Of a DNA stretch of 64,000 nt, positions 37,092-51,022 are shown in pieces. The translations under genes were made by a program, and so were the position numbers. Each line of letters opens with the position of its first letter. The stretch's first letter is position 1. The notes under the pieces were generated by a model that was given only the letters and a program-made list of their open reading frames with translations, was not told where the DNA came from and did not search any database. The stretch is from Hyperoodon ampullatus (Eukaryota; Chordata; Mammalia; Artiodactyla; Ziphiidae): positions 992,001-1,056,000 of the forward strand of contig CATKHW010000558.1 of NCBI GenBank assembly GCA_949752795.1. Reading direction: 5' to 3'.

Positions 37092-38838
37092 TTCTTTACA
37101 ATTCCTTGAGTTGCTCTGATGAACCCTGGAATGATCCTATCTACAACGACACCTGGATGTGGCACAAGGTTGGACACTTGGGACTGAGAGGATCGGTGAG
37201 ATTCGGTGAGCAAATGCAGACCATTTAAGACAATAATGCGTGGCACACATTCCAAGTGTTCCAACTCTCCAGGTTGAAGGGAATATTACTACAGCTATAA
37301 CATGTATGGGAAAGCTAGAGAATGGACACACTCTGAATACAAAAAGTTTCTAAAACTCAACTAACAGTCCCTCTCCTGGGGCTCCTGTTTGACTTTCCAA
37401 CTGCTTTACTCTCAATCTCCCAACTTGGAGAGACAACCCCTTTAAACTCCTGGTTCACACAGCTTGCCAATTTGGCAGAGGATGAAAGGGAAGAGGGAGA
37501 ACCAATGAGAGAGTAGCTGTTAGGCATTTGGATGGGCAGAGGTCTCTCTAATTTCCCAGCAGGAAGAAGAATTAACCCAAGTCTCAGCCACACGCCGGGA
37601 AAGAGTATAGGTCCTGAACCAAAATTTTGGACTTTCGGTCAGCTCACATAAAACGAGTTGATAAATCGAGCTCAGTTGCACAATAATTCAAAACCTGGCA
37701 GAGTAATAAAGGGCAACTATCGTCCAAAAATCTGTTGAGGGAAGGCAATGAGGCAGACTTGAAACCGATCCAGAATAGCAGGACACAGATTTCAAGAGGT
37801 ACATTGCAATTGCCTTCAAAGCACAGGAAGAAGGGCAAAACTTCGACAATGATGCACTTGGCAAAAAGGGCGTATGCGTTTTCTCCTGAATATATTCAGG
37901 AGAAAACACATACGCCCTTTTTGGCCAAGCAAGCAAGCGGGCAATGCAAATCTGCACTACAAAATGTATCACTTCCCACCGGTCAAAAGGGATATCCGCA
38001 AAATGTGTAAAAACCAGAAAGGCAAGACAGGCCCTGGAGAACAGAGAGCCTAGTTATGCTGATGGGTGGGATGTAAATTACCAACTGACTTTGTGGAGGA
38101 GTTCACTGTGTTCCCTAAAACAAGTAAACAAGAGAGCTACAGAACCAAGGGCACTTCCAGTCTAGGGAATATACCTTGGGAAAACTGAAAATCAATAAGA
38201 CAGAGGCACCCCAAATTAGGGCTGCACTGCTTACAAGAACCTCAACTTGGGTACACTGTAAATATCCCGGGAAAGACAAAAATGGTTTAAGAAATTGTAT
38301 TACTTACGGAAGATGGAATATCCCCCAGCCATGCAATCAATGTCATGAGGCCAGTAGCAACAAAATGAGTGGATTCAGGTACGACGATTCTAAGTGAAAT
38401 AAGTCACAGAGAAAAAGAAACTTATCATAAGATATCACTTATGAAGGTCCTGTAAACATGGCTACACATGAACTGAGTTAGGAAAGAGAACAGAGTCTCA
38501 CATTTAGAAAACACTCTTATGCCTGCTTAAGGGGGAAGGAGAGGTGGGGTGATGCATAAAACCAGAGTTTGATATCCGTACAGGTACTATTCCAAAAACC
38601 AAATATGGAATAGACAAGACCTACACCTTCTTCAGTGAACGGGACTCAATCCCCCATATTTCCCGCAGAGGAATATATCTGACTAGTAAGAATCTTAAAA
38701 CCTATATATTGATATGTCTCCATAAGGGCATCAAGTGTGTCTAGACTGGCATAAACATGTCAGTGAGAATCAGCTCAAACCCACTATAAAAAGAATTTCA
38801 AAAACAAAACAAAACAAAACAAAAAAAAAACAGGAAAA
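37092..38838 (+). repeat. Satellite unit 19, class C
   Basis: Counterpart of unit 14. The palindrome (about 37857-37928) has lost one base in the left arm: 'cttggcaaaaaggg' in place of 'cttggccaaaaaggg'. Confidence 0.93.
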
Positions 38839-40580
38839 TTCTTTACAATTCCTTCAGGGTCTCTGATGAAACCTGGAAAGACCCTATCTACAACGACAGC
38901 TGGATGTGGCATAAGTCTGGACACTTGGGACAGAGAGGAATGGTTAGATTGGGTGAGCAAATGCAGACATTTTAAAGCAATAATGCGTGGCACACATTCC
39001 AAGGGTCCCAACTCTCCAGGTGGAAGGGAATATTACTACAGCTATAACATGTACGGGAAACCTAGAGAATGGACACACTGTGAATACGAAAGGTTTCTAG
39101 AATTCAACTAATAGTCCCTCTCCTGTTTCTCTGGCTAGAACTTCCTACTGCTTTACTATCAATCTCCCAACTTGGAGAGACAGCCCCTTTAACCTCCTGG
39201 TTCGCACAGCTTGCCAATTTGGCAGAGGATGAAAGTGAAGAGGGAGAACCAATGAGAGAGTAGCTGTTAGGCATTTGGACGGGCACATGTCACTCTAATT
39301 TCCCGGCAGGAAGAAGAATTAACCAAAGTCTCAGCCACCCGCCAGGAACCAGTATAGGTCCTGAACCAAAATTTTGTTCTTGCCGTCAGCTCACAAAAAA
39401 CGAGTAGAAAAATGGAGCTCAGGGGCACAGCAATTCACAAACTGGCAGAGTAATAAATGACAACTATCATCCAAACATCTGTTGAGTGAAGGCAACGAGG
39501 TGGACTTGAAAGCGAGACAGAATACCAGGAAACAGATTTCAAGAGGTACATTGGAATCTCCTTTAAAGCACAGGAAGAGGGCACAACTTCGACAATGATG
39601 CACTTGGCCAAAAAGGGCGTATGGGTTTTCTCCTGAATATATTCATGGGAAAACCCATACGCCCTTTTTGGCCAAGCAAGCAAGCGGGCAATGCAAATCT
39701 GCACTACAAAGAAGTATCACTTCCCACAGGACAAAAGGGACATCCGCAAATGGGTAAAAAACAGAAAGGCAAGACAGGCCCTGGAGAACAGGGAGCCTAG
39801 TTATGCTGATGGGCAGGATGTAAATTGCCAACTGCCTTTCTGGTGGAGTGCACTGTGTTCCCTCAATCAAGTAAACAACCGAGCTACAGAGCCAAGGGCA
39901 CTTCCAGTCTAGGGAATATACCTTGGGAATACTGAAAATCAATAAGACAGAGCCACCCCAAAATTTAGGGCTGCACTGCTTACAAGAACCTCAACTTGGG
40001 TACACCTTAAATATCCCAGGAAAGACAAAAATGGTTCAAGAAACTGTGTTACTTACATACGATGGAATATCCCTCAGCCATGAAATCAATGTCATAAGGC
40101 CAGTAGCAGCAGAATGAGTGGATTCAGGTACGATGGTTCTAAGTGAAATAAGTCACAAACATAAAGAAACTTATCATAAGATATCACTTATGAAGGTCCT
40201 GTAAACATGGCTACACATGAACTGAGTTAGGAAAGAGAACAGAGTCTTACATTTAGAAAACACTCTTATGCCTGCTTCAGGGGAAAGGAGAGGAGGGGTG
40301 ATGCATAAAACCAGAGTTTGATATCCGTACAGGTACTATTCCAAAAACCAAATATGGAATAGACAAGACCTACACCTTCTTCAGTGAAAGGGACTCAATC
40401 CCCCATATTTCCCGCAGAGGAATATATCTGACTAGTAAGAATCTTAAAACCTATATATTGATATGTCTCCATAAGGGAATCAAGTGTGTCTAGACTGGCA
40501 TAAACATGTCAGTGAGAATCAGCTCAAACCCACTATAAAAAGGAATTTCAAAAACAAAACAAAACAAAAATACAGGGAAA
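38839..40580 (+). repeat. Satellite unit 20, class A
   Basis: Counterpart of unit 15, palindrome 39604-39675. Both share 'ttcccacagg' right of the palindrome where other A units have 'ttcccaccgg'. Confidence 0.93.
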
Positions 40581-42320
40581 TTCTTTACAATTCCTTCAGG
40601 GGCTCTGATGAAACCTGGAATAACCCTATCTACAACGACAACTTGATGTGGCATAAGGCTGGACACTTGGAACAGAGAGGATTGGATAGATTCGGTGAGC
40701 AAATGCAGACATTTTAAAGCAATAATGCGTGGCACACATTCCAAGGGTCCCAACTCTCCAGGTGGAAGGGAATATTACTACAGCTATAACATGTATGGGA
40801 AACCTAGAGAATGGACACACTGTGAATATGAAAGGTTTCTAGAATTCAACTAATAGTCCCTCTCCTGTTTCTCCGGCTAGAATTTCCTACTGCTTTACTA
40901 TCAATCTCCCAACTTGGAGAGACAGCCCCTTTAACCTCCTGGTTCGCACAGCTTGCCAATTTGGCAGAGGATGAAAGTGAAGAGGGAGAACCAATGAGAG
41001 AGTAGCTGTTAGGCATTTGGACGGGCACATGTCACTCTAATTTCCAAGCAGGAAGAAGAATTAACCAAAGTCTCAGCCACCCACCAGGAACCAGTATAGG
41101 TCCTGAACCAAAATTTTGTTCTTGCCGTCAGCTCACAAAAAAACTATTAGAAAATGGAGCTCAGGGGCACAGCAATTCACAAACTGGCAGAGTAATAAAT
41201 GACAACTATCATCCAAACATCTGTTGAGTGAAGGCAACAAGGTGGACTTGAAAGCGAGACAGAATACCAGGAAACAGATTTCAAGAGGTACATTGGAATC
41301 TCCTTTAAAGCACAGGAAGAGGGCACAACTTCGACAATGATGCACTTGGCCAAAAAGGGCGTATGGGTTTTCTCCTGAATATATTCATGGGAAAACCCAT
41401 ACGCCCTTTTTGGCCAAGCAAGCAAGCGGGCAATGCAAATCTGCACTACAAAGAAGTATCACTTCCCACCGGTCAAAAGGGACATCCGCAAATGGGTAAA
41501 AAACAGAAAGGCAAGACAGGCCCTGGAGAACAGGGAGCCTAGTTATGCTGATGGGCAGGATGTAAATTGCCAACTGCCTTTCTGGTGGAGTGCACTGTGT
41601 TCCCTCAATCAAGTAAACAACCGAGCTACAGAGCCAAGGGCACTTCCAGTCTAGGGAATATACCTTGGGAATACTGAAAATCAATAAGACAGAGCCACCC
41701 CAAAATTTAGGGCTGCACTGCTTACAAGAACCTCAACTTGGGTACACCTTAAATATCCCAGGAAAGACAAAAATGGTTCAAGAAACTGTGTTACTTACGT
41801 ACGATGGAATATCCCTCAGCCATGAAGTCAATGTCATAAGGCCAGTAGCAGCAGAATGAGTGGATTCAGGTACGATGGTTCTAAGTGAAATAAGTCACAA
41901 ACATAAAGAAACTTATCATAAGATATCACTTATGAAGGTCCTGTAAACATGGCTACACATTAACTGAGTTAGGAAAGAGAACAGAGTCTTACATTTAGAA
42001 AACACTCTTATGCCTGCTTCAGGGGAAAGGAGAGGAGGGGTGATGCATAAAACCAGAGTTTGATATCCGTACAGGTACTATTCCAAAAACCAAATATGGA
42101 ATAGACAAGACCTACACCTTCTTCAGTGAAAGGGACTCAATCCCCCATATTTCCCGCAGAGGAATATATCTGACTAGTAAGAATCTTAAAACCTATATAT
42201 TGATATGTCTCCATAAGGGAATCAAGTGTGTCTAGACTGGCATAAACATGTCAGTGAGAATCAGCTCAAACCCACTATAAAAAGGAATTTCAAAAACAAA
42301 ACAAAAAAAATACAGGGAAA
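40581..42320 (+). repeat. Satellite unit 21, class A (closes 5-unit repeat, copy 2)
   Basis: Counterpart of unit 16, palindrome 41346-41417. The tail carries 'catgaagtcaatg', seen also in units 6 and 27. Confidence 0.93.
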
Positions 42321-44059
42321 TTCTTTACAATTCCTTCAGGGGCTCTGATGAAACCTGGAATAACCCTATCTACAACGACAACTGGATGTGGCATAAGGCT
42401 GGACACTTGGAACAGAGAGGATTGGATAGATTGTGTGAGCAAATGCAGACATTTTAAAGCAATAATGCGTGACACACATTCCAAGGGTCCCAACTCTCCA
42501 GGTTGAAGGGAATATTACTACAGCTATAACATGTACGGGAAACCTAGAGAATGGACACACTGTGAATACGAAAGGTTTCTAGAAATCAACTAATAGTCCC
42601 TCTCCTGGTTCTCCGGCTAGAATTTCCTACTGCTTTACTATCAATCTCCCAACTTGGAGAGACAGCCCCTTTAACCTCCTGGTTCTCACAGGTTGCCAAT
42701 TTGGCAGAGGATGAAAGTGAAGAGGGAGAACCATTGAGAGAGTAGCTGTTAGGCATTTGGACGGGCACATGTCACTTTAATTTCCAAGCAGGAAGAAGAA
42801 TTAACTAATGTCTCAGCCACCCGCCGGGAACTCGTATAGGTCCTGAACCAAAATTTTGGAGTTGCGGTCAGCTCACAAAAAACAAGTTGGAAAATGGAGC
42901 TCAGGGGCACAGCAATTCTCAAAGTGTCAGAGAAATAAACGACAACTATAGTCCAAAAACCTGTTGAGCGAAGGCAACGAGGCGGACTTGAAAGCGAGCC
43001 AGAATAGCAGGAAACAGATTTCAAGAGGTACATTGGAATCTCCTTTAAAGCACAGGAAGAGGGGCACATCTTCGACAATGATGCACTTGGCCAAAAAGGG
43101 TGTATGCGTTTTCTCCTGAATATATTCAGGGGAGATCACATACTCCCTGTTTGGCCAAGCAAGCAAGCGGACAATGCAAATCTGCACTACAAAGAAGTAT
43201 CACATCCCACCGGTCAAAAGGGACATCCGCAAAATGTGTAAAAACCAGAAAGGCAAGACAGGCCCTGGAGAACAGGGAGCCTAGTTATGCTGTTGGGCGG
43301 GATGTAAATTGCCAACTGCCTCTCTGGAGAAGTGCATTGTGTTCCCTAAAACAAGTAAACAACAGAGCTACAGAGCCAAGGGCAATTCCAGTCTAGGGAA
43401 TATACCTTGGAAAAACTGAAAATCAATAAGACAGAGCCACCCCAAAATTTAGGGCTGCACTGCTTACAAGAACCTCAACTTGGGTACACATTAAATATCT
43501 GAGGAATGACAAAAATTGTTCAAGAAATTGTGTTACTTACATATGATGGAATATCCCTCAGTCATGAAATCAATGTCATAAGGCCAGTAGCAGCAGAATG
43601 AGTGGATTCAGGTACGATGGTTCTAAGTGAAATAAGTCACAAACATAAAGAATCTTATCATAAGATATCACTTATGAAGGTCCTGTAAACATGGCTACAC
43701 ATGAACTGAGTTAGGAAAGAGAACAGAGTCTCACATTTAGAAAACACTCTTATGCCTGCTTAAGGGGGAAGGAGAGGTGGGGTGATGCACAAAACCAGAG
43801 TTTGATAGGAATACGGGTACCGTTCCAAAAACCAACTACGGAATAGACAAGACCTACACCTTCCTCAGTGAACGGGACTCAAAACCCCATATTTCCCACA
43901 GAGGAATATATCTGACTAGTAAGAATCTTAAAACCTATGTATTGATATGTCTCTGTAAGGGAATCATGTGGGTCTAGACTGGCATAAACATGGTAGTGAG
44001 AATCAGTTCCAACCCACTTTAAAAAGGAATTTCGAAAACAAAACAAAAAAACACGGAAA
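42321..44059 (+). repeat. Satellite unit 22, class B
   Basis: Palindrome 43087-43158. First unit of the B-C-A trimer series that fills the right of the window. Confidence 0.93.
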
Positions 44060-45802
44060 TTCTTTACAATTCCTTGAGTTGCTCTGATGAACCCTGGAAT
44101 GATCCTATCTACAACGACACCTGGATGTGGCACAAGGTTGGACACTTGGGACTGAGAGGATCGGTGAGATTCGGTGAGCAAATGCAGACCATTTAAGGCA
44201 ATAATGCGTGGCACACATTCCAAGTGTTCCAACTCTCCAGGTTGAAGGGAATATTACTACAGCTATAACATGTATGGGAAACCTAGAGAATGGACACACT
44301 CTGAATACAAAAAGTTTCTAAAACTCAACTAACAGTCCCTCTCCTGGTGCTCCTGTTTGACTTTCCAACTGCTTTACTCTCAATCTCCCAACTTGGAGAG
44401 ACATCCCCTTTAACCCCCTAGTTCGCACAGATTGCCCATTTGGCAGAGGATGAAAGGGAAGAGGGAGAACCAATGAGAGAGTAGCTGTTAGGCATTTGGA
44501 CGGGCAGAGGTCTCTCTAATTTCCCAGCAGGAAGAAGAATTAACCCAAGTCTCAGCCACGCGCCGGGAAAGAGTATAGGTCCTGAACCAAAATTTTGGAC
44601 TTTCGGTCAGCTCACAAAAAACGAGTTGATAAATCGAGCTCAGTTGCACAATAATTCAAAACCTGGCAGAGTAATAAAGGGCAACTATCGTCCAAAAACC
44701 TGTTGAGGGAAGGCAATGAGGCAGACTTGAAACCGATCCAGAATAGCAGGACACAGATTTCAAGAGGTACATTGCAATCGCCTTCAAAGCACAGGAAGAA
44801 GGGCAAAACTTCGACAATGATGCACTTGGCCAAAAAGTGCGTATGCGTTTTCTCCTGAATATATTCAGGAGAAAACACATACGCCCTTTTTGGCCAAGCA
44901 AGCAAGCGGGCAATGCAAATCTGCACTACAAAATGTATCACTTCCCACCGGTCAAAAGGGATATCCACAAAATGTGTAAAAACCAGAAAGGCAAGACAGG
45001 CCCTGGAGAACAGAGAGCCTAGTTATGCTGATGGGTGGGATGTAAATTACCAACTGCCTTTGTGGAGGAGTTCACTGTGTTCCCTAAAACAAGTAAACAA
45101 GAGAGCTACAGAACCAAGGGCACTTCCAGTCTAGGGAATACACCTTGGGAAAACTGAAAATCAATAAGACAGAACCACCCCAAATTAGGGCTGCACTGCT
45201 TACAAGAACCTCAACTTGGGTACACCGTAAATATCCCGGGAAATACAAAAATGGTTTAAGAAATTGTATTACTTACGGAAGATGGAATATCCTCCAGCCA
45301 TGCAATCAATGTCATGAGGCCAGTAGCAACAAAATGAGTGGATTCAGGTACGATGATTCTAAGTGAAATAAGTCACAGAGAAAAAGAAACTTATCATAAG
45401 ATATCACTTATGAAGGTCCTGTAAACATGGCTACACATGAACTGAGTTAGGAAAGAGAACAGAGACTCACATTTAGAAAACACTCTTATGCCTGCTTAAG
45501 GGGGAAGGAGAGGTGGGGTGATGCATAAAACCAGAGTTTGATATCCGTACAGGTACTATTCCAAAAACCAAATATGGAATAGACAAGACCTACACCTTCT
45601 TCAGTGAACGGGACTCAATCCCCCATATTTCCCGCAGAGGAATATATCTGACTAGTAAGAATCTTAAAACCTATATATTGATATGTCTCCATAAGGGAAT
45701 CAAGTGTGTCTAGACTGGCATAAACATGTCAGTGAGAATCAGCTCAAACCCACTATAAAAAGGAATTTCAAAAACAAAACAAAACAAAAAAAAACAGGAA
45801 AA
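44060..45802 (+). repeat. Satellite unit 23, class C
   Basis: Palindrome 44826-44897. The left arm has 'aaaaagtgcgtatg', the same single change seen in hybrid units 8 and 10. Confidence 0.93.
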
Positions 45803-47544
45803 TTCTTTACAATTCCTTCAGGGGCTCTGATGAAACCTGGAAAGACCCTATCTACAACGACAGCTGGATGTGGCATCAGGCTGGACACTTGGGACAGAGA
45901 GGATTGGTTAGATTGGGTGAGCAAATGCAGATATTTTAAAGCAATAATGCGTGGCACACATTCCAAGGGTCCCAACTCTCCAGGTGGAAGGGAATATTAC
46001 TACAGCTATAACATGTACGGGAAACCTAGAGAATGGACACACTGTGAATATGAAAGGTTTCTAGAATTCAACTAATAGTGCCTCTCCTGTTTCTCCGGCT
46101 AGAATTTCCTACTGCTTTACTATCAATCTCCCAACTTGGAGAGACAGCCCCTTTAACCTCCTGGTTCGCACAGCTTGCCAATTTGGCAGAGGATGAAAGT
46201 GAAGAGGGAGAACCAATGAGAGAGTAGCTGTTAGGCATTTGGACGGGCACATGTCACTCTAATTTCCAAGCAGGAAGAAGAATTAACCAAAGTCTCAGCC
46301 ACCCACCAGGAACCAGTATAGGTCCTGAACCAAAATTTTGTTCTTGCCATCAGCTCACAAAAAAACGATTAGAAAAATGGAGCTCAGGGGCACAGCAATT
46401 CACAAACTGGCAGAGTAATAAATGACAACTATCATCCAAACATCTGTTGAGTGAAGGCAACGAGGTGGACTTGAAAGCGAGACAGAATACCAGGAAACAG
46501 ATTTCAAGAGGTACATTGGAATCTCCTTTAAAGCACAGGAAGAGGGCACAACTTCGACAATGATGCACTTGGCCAAAAAGGGCGTATGGGTTTTCTCCTG
46601 AATATATTCATGGGAAAACCCATACGCCCTTTTTGGCCAAGCAAGCAAGCGGGCAATGCAAATCTGCACTACAAAGAAGTATCACTTCCCACCGGTCAAA
46701 AGGGACATCCGCAAATGGGTAAAAAACAGAAAGGCAAGACAGGCCCTGGAGAACAGGGAGCCTAGTTATGCTGATGGGCAGGATGTAAATTGCCAACTGC
46801 CTTTCTGGTGGAGTGCACTGTGTTCCCTCAATCAAGTAAACAACCGAGCTACAGAGCCAAGGGCACTTCCAGTCTAGGGAATATACCTTGGGAATACTGA
46901 AAATCAATAAGACAGAGCCACCCCAAAATTTAGGGCTGCACTGCTTACAAGAACCTCAACTTGGGTACACCTTAAATATCCCAGGAAAGACAAAAATGGT
47001 TCAAGAACCTGTGTTACTTACGTATGATGGAATATCCCTCAGCCATGAAATCAATGTCATAAGGCCAGTAGCAGCAGAATGAGTGGATTCAGGTACGATG
47101 GTTCTAAGTGAAATAAGTCACAAACATAAAGAAACTTATCATAAGATATCACTTATGAAGGTCCTGTAAACATGGCTACACATGAACTGAGTTAGGAAAG
47201 AGAACAGAGTCTTACATTTAGAAAACACTCTTTTGCCTGCTTCAGGGGAAAGGAGAGGAGGGGTGATGCATAAAACCAGAGTTTGATATCCGTACAGGTA
47301 CTATTCCAAAAACCAAATATGGAATAGACAAGACCTACACCTTCTTCAGTGAAAGGGACTCAATCCCCCATATTTCCCGCAGAGGAATATATCTGACTAG
47401 TAAGAATCTTAAAACCTATATATTGATATGTCTCCATAAGGGAATCAAGTGTGTCTAGACTGGCATAAACATGTCAGTGAGAATCAGCTCAAACCCACTA
47501 TAAGAAGGAATTTCAAAAACAAAACAAAAAAAAATACAGGGAAA
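45803..47544 (+). repeat. Satellite unit 24, class A
   Basis: Palindrome 46569-46640. Its front half combines post-C style ('ctggaaagaccctatc' just left) with 'aaaaaacgattagaaaaatgg' as in units 12 and 17, suggesting exchange between A subtypes. Confidence 0.92.
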
Positions 47545-49283
47545 TTCTTTACAATTCCTTCAGGGGCTCTGATGAAACCTGGAATAACCCTATCTACAAC
47601 GACAACTTGATGTGGCATAAGGCTGGACACTTGGAACAGAGAGGATTGGATAGATTGGGTGAGCAAATGCAGACATTTTAAAGCAATAATGCGTGACACA
47701 CATTCCAAGGGTCCCAACTCTCCAGGTTGAAGGGAATATTACTACAGCTATAACATGGACGGGAAACCTAGAGAATGGACACACTGTGAATACGAAAGGT
47801 TTCTAGAAATCAACTAATAGTCCCTCTCCTGGTTCTCCGGCTAGAATTTCCTACTGCTTTACTATCAATTTCCCAACTTGGAGAGACAGCCCCTTTAACC
47901 TCCTGGTTCTCACAGGTTGCCAATTTGGCAGAGGATGAAAGTGAAGAGGGAGAACCATTGAGAGAGTAGCTGTTAGGCATTTGGACGGGCACATGTCACT
48001 CTAATTTCCAAGCAGGAAGAAGAGTTAACTAATGTCTCAGCCACCCGCCGGGAACTAGTATAGGTCCTGAACCAAACCTTTGGAGTTGCGGTCAGCTCAC
48101 AAAAAACAAGTTGGAAAATGGATCTCAGGGGCACAGCAATTCTCAAAGTGTCAGAGAAATAAACGACAACTATAGTCCAAAAACCTGTTGAGCGAAGGCA
48201 ACGAGGCGGACTTGAAAGCGAGCCAGAATAGCAGGAAACAGATTTCAAGAGGTACATTGGAATCTCCTTTAAAGCACAGGAAGAGGGGCACATCTTCGAC
48301 AATGATGCACTTGGCCAAAAAGGGTGTATGCGTTTTCTCCTGAATATATTCAGGAGAGATCACATACTCCCTGTTTGGCCAAGCAAGCAAGCGGGCAATG
48401 CAAATCTGCACTACAAAGAAGTATCACATCCCACCGGTCAAAAGGGACATCCGCAAAATGTGTAAAAACCAGAAAGGCAAGACAGGCCCTGGAGAACAGG
48501 GAGCCTAGTTATGCTGTTGGGCGGGATGTAAATTGCCAACTGCCTCTCTGGAGGAGTGCATTGTGTTCCCTAAAACAAGTAAACAACAGAGCTACAGAGC
48601 CAAGGGCAATTCCAGTCTAGGGAATATACCTTGGGAAAACTGAAAATCAATAAGACAGAGCCACCCCAAAATTTAGGGCTGCACTGCTTACAAGAACCTC
48701 AACTTGGGTACACATTAAATATCTGAGGAATGACAAAAATTGTTCAAGAAATTGTGTTACTTACATATGATGGAATATCCCTCAGTCATGAAATCAATGT
48801 CATAAGGCCAGTAGCAGCAGAATGAGTGGATTCAGGTACGATGGTTCTAAGTGAAATAAGTCACAAACATAAAGAATCTTATCATAAGATATCACTTATG
48901 AAGGTCCTGTAAACATGGCTACACATGAACTGAGTTAGGAAAGAGAACAGAGTCTCACATTTAGAAAACACTCTTATGCCTGCTTAAGGGGGAAGGAGAG
49001 GTGGGGTGATGCACAAAACCAGAGTTTGATAGGAATACGGGTACCGTTCCAAAAACCAACTAAGGAATAGACAAGACCTACACCTTCCTCAGTGAACGGG
49101 ACTCAAAACCCCATATTTCCCACAGAGGAATATATCTGACTAGTAAGAATCTTAAAACCTATGTATTGATATGTCTCTGTAAGGGAATCATGTGGGTCTA
49201 CACTGGCATAAACATGGCAGTGAGAATCAGTTCAAACCCACTTTAAAAAGGAATTTCAAAAACAAAACAAAAAAACACGGAAA
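47545..49283 (+). repeat. Satellite unit 25, class B
   Basis: Palindrome 48311-48382. Point changes 'accaaacctttgg' and 'aatggatctcagg' are private to this copy. Confidence 0.93.
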
Positions 49284-51022
49284 TTCTTTACAATTCCTTG
49301 AGTTGCTCTGATGAACCCTGGAATGATCCTATCTACAACGACACCTGGATGTGGCACAAGGTTGGACACTTGGGACTGAGAGGATTGGTGAGATTCGGTG
49401 AGCAAATGCAGACCATTTAAGACAATAATGCGTGGCACACATTCCAAGTGTTCCAACTTTCCAGGTTGAAGGGAATATTACTACAGCTATAACATGTATG
49501 GGAAACCTAGAGAATGGACACATTCTGAATCCAAATGTTTCTAAAACTCAACTAACAGTCCCTCTCCTGGTGCTCCTGTTTGACTTTCCAACTGCTTTAC
49601 TCTCAATCTCCCAACTTGGAGAGACATCCCCTTTAACCTCCTGGTTCGCACAGCTTGCCAATTAGGCAGAGGATGAAAGGGAAGTGGGAGAACCAATGAG
49701 AGAGTAGCTGTTAGGCATTTGGACGGGCAGAGGTCTCTTTAATTTCCCGGCAGGAAGAAGAATTAACCCAAGTCTCAGCCACGCGCCGGGAAAGAGTATA
49801 GGTCCTGAACCAAAATTTTGGACTTTCGGTCAGCTCACAAAAAACGAGTTGATAAATCGAGCTCAGTTGCACAATAATTCAAAACCTGGCAGAGTAATAA
49901 AGGGCAACTATCGTCCAAAAATCTGTTGAGGGAAGGCAATGAGGCAGACTTGAAACCGATCCAGAATAGCAGGACACAGATTTCAAGAGGTACATTGCAA
50001 TCGCCTTCAAAGCACAGGAAGAAGGGCAAAACTTCGACAATGATGCACTTGGCCAAAAAGGGCGTATGCCTTTTCTCCTGAATATATTCAGGAGAAAACA
50101 CATACGCCCTTTTTGGCCAAGTAAGCAAGCGGGCAATGCAAATCTGCACTACAAAATGTATCACTTCCCACCGGTCAAAAGGGATATCTGCAAAATGTGT
50201 AAAAACCAAAAAGGCAAGACAGGCCCTGGAGAACAGAGAGCCTAGTTATGCTGATGGGCGGGATGTAAATTACCAACTGCCTTTGTGGAGGAGTTCACTG
50301 TGTTCCCTAAAAGAAGTAAACAAGAGAGCTACAGAACCAAGGGCACTTCCAGTCTAGGGAATATACCTTGGGAAAACTGAAAATCAATAAGACAGAGCCA
50401 CCCCACATTAGGGCTGCACTGCTTACAAGAACCTCAACTTGGGTACACCGTAAATATCCCGAGAAAGACAAAAATGGTTTAAGAAATTGTATTACTTACG
50501 GAAGATGGAATATCCCACAGCCATGCAATCAATGTCATGAGGCCAGTAGCAACAAAATGAGTGGATTCAGGTACGATGATTCTAAGTGAAATAAGTCACA
50601 GAGAAAAAGAAACTTATCATAAGATATCACTTATGAAGGTCCTGTAAACATGGCTACACATGAACTGAGTTAGGAAAGAGAACAGAGTCTCACATTTAGA
50701 AAACACTCTTATGCCTGCTTAAAGGGGAAGGAGAGGTGGGGTGATGCATAAAACCAGAGTTTGATATCCGTACAGGTACTATTCCAAAAACCAAATATGG
50801 AATAGACAAGACCTACACCTTCTTCAGTGAAAAGGACTCAATCCCACATATTTCCTGCAGAGGAATATATCTGACTAGTAAGAATCTTAAAACCTATATA
50901 TTGATATGTCTCCATAAGGGAATCAAGTGTGTCTAGACTGGCATAAACATGTCAGTGAGAATCAGCTCAAACCCTCTATAAAAAGGAATTTCAATAACAA
51001 AACAAAACAAAAAACAGGAAAA
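49284..51022 (+). repeat. Satellite unit 26, class C
   Basis: Palindrome 50049-50120, with 'tatgccttttctcc' in the left arm. Private 'ctaaaagaagtaaac' right of it recurs only in unit 33. Confidence 0.93.

Larger units (their letters stand above)
24903..42320 (+). repeat. Five-unit higher-order repeat, 8.71 kb, two copies
   Basis: Units 12-16 (24903-33612) and 17-21 (33613-42320) have the same class order A-B-C-A-A and the same private variants at a constant offset of about 8,710 bp. The shared tail variant 'aagtgacaaac' (24475 and 33185) shows that the duplicated stretch begins in unit 11. Only point changes and a few one- or two-base indels separate the copies. Confidence 0.9.
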
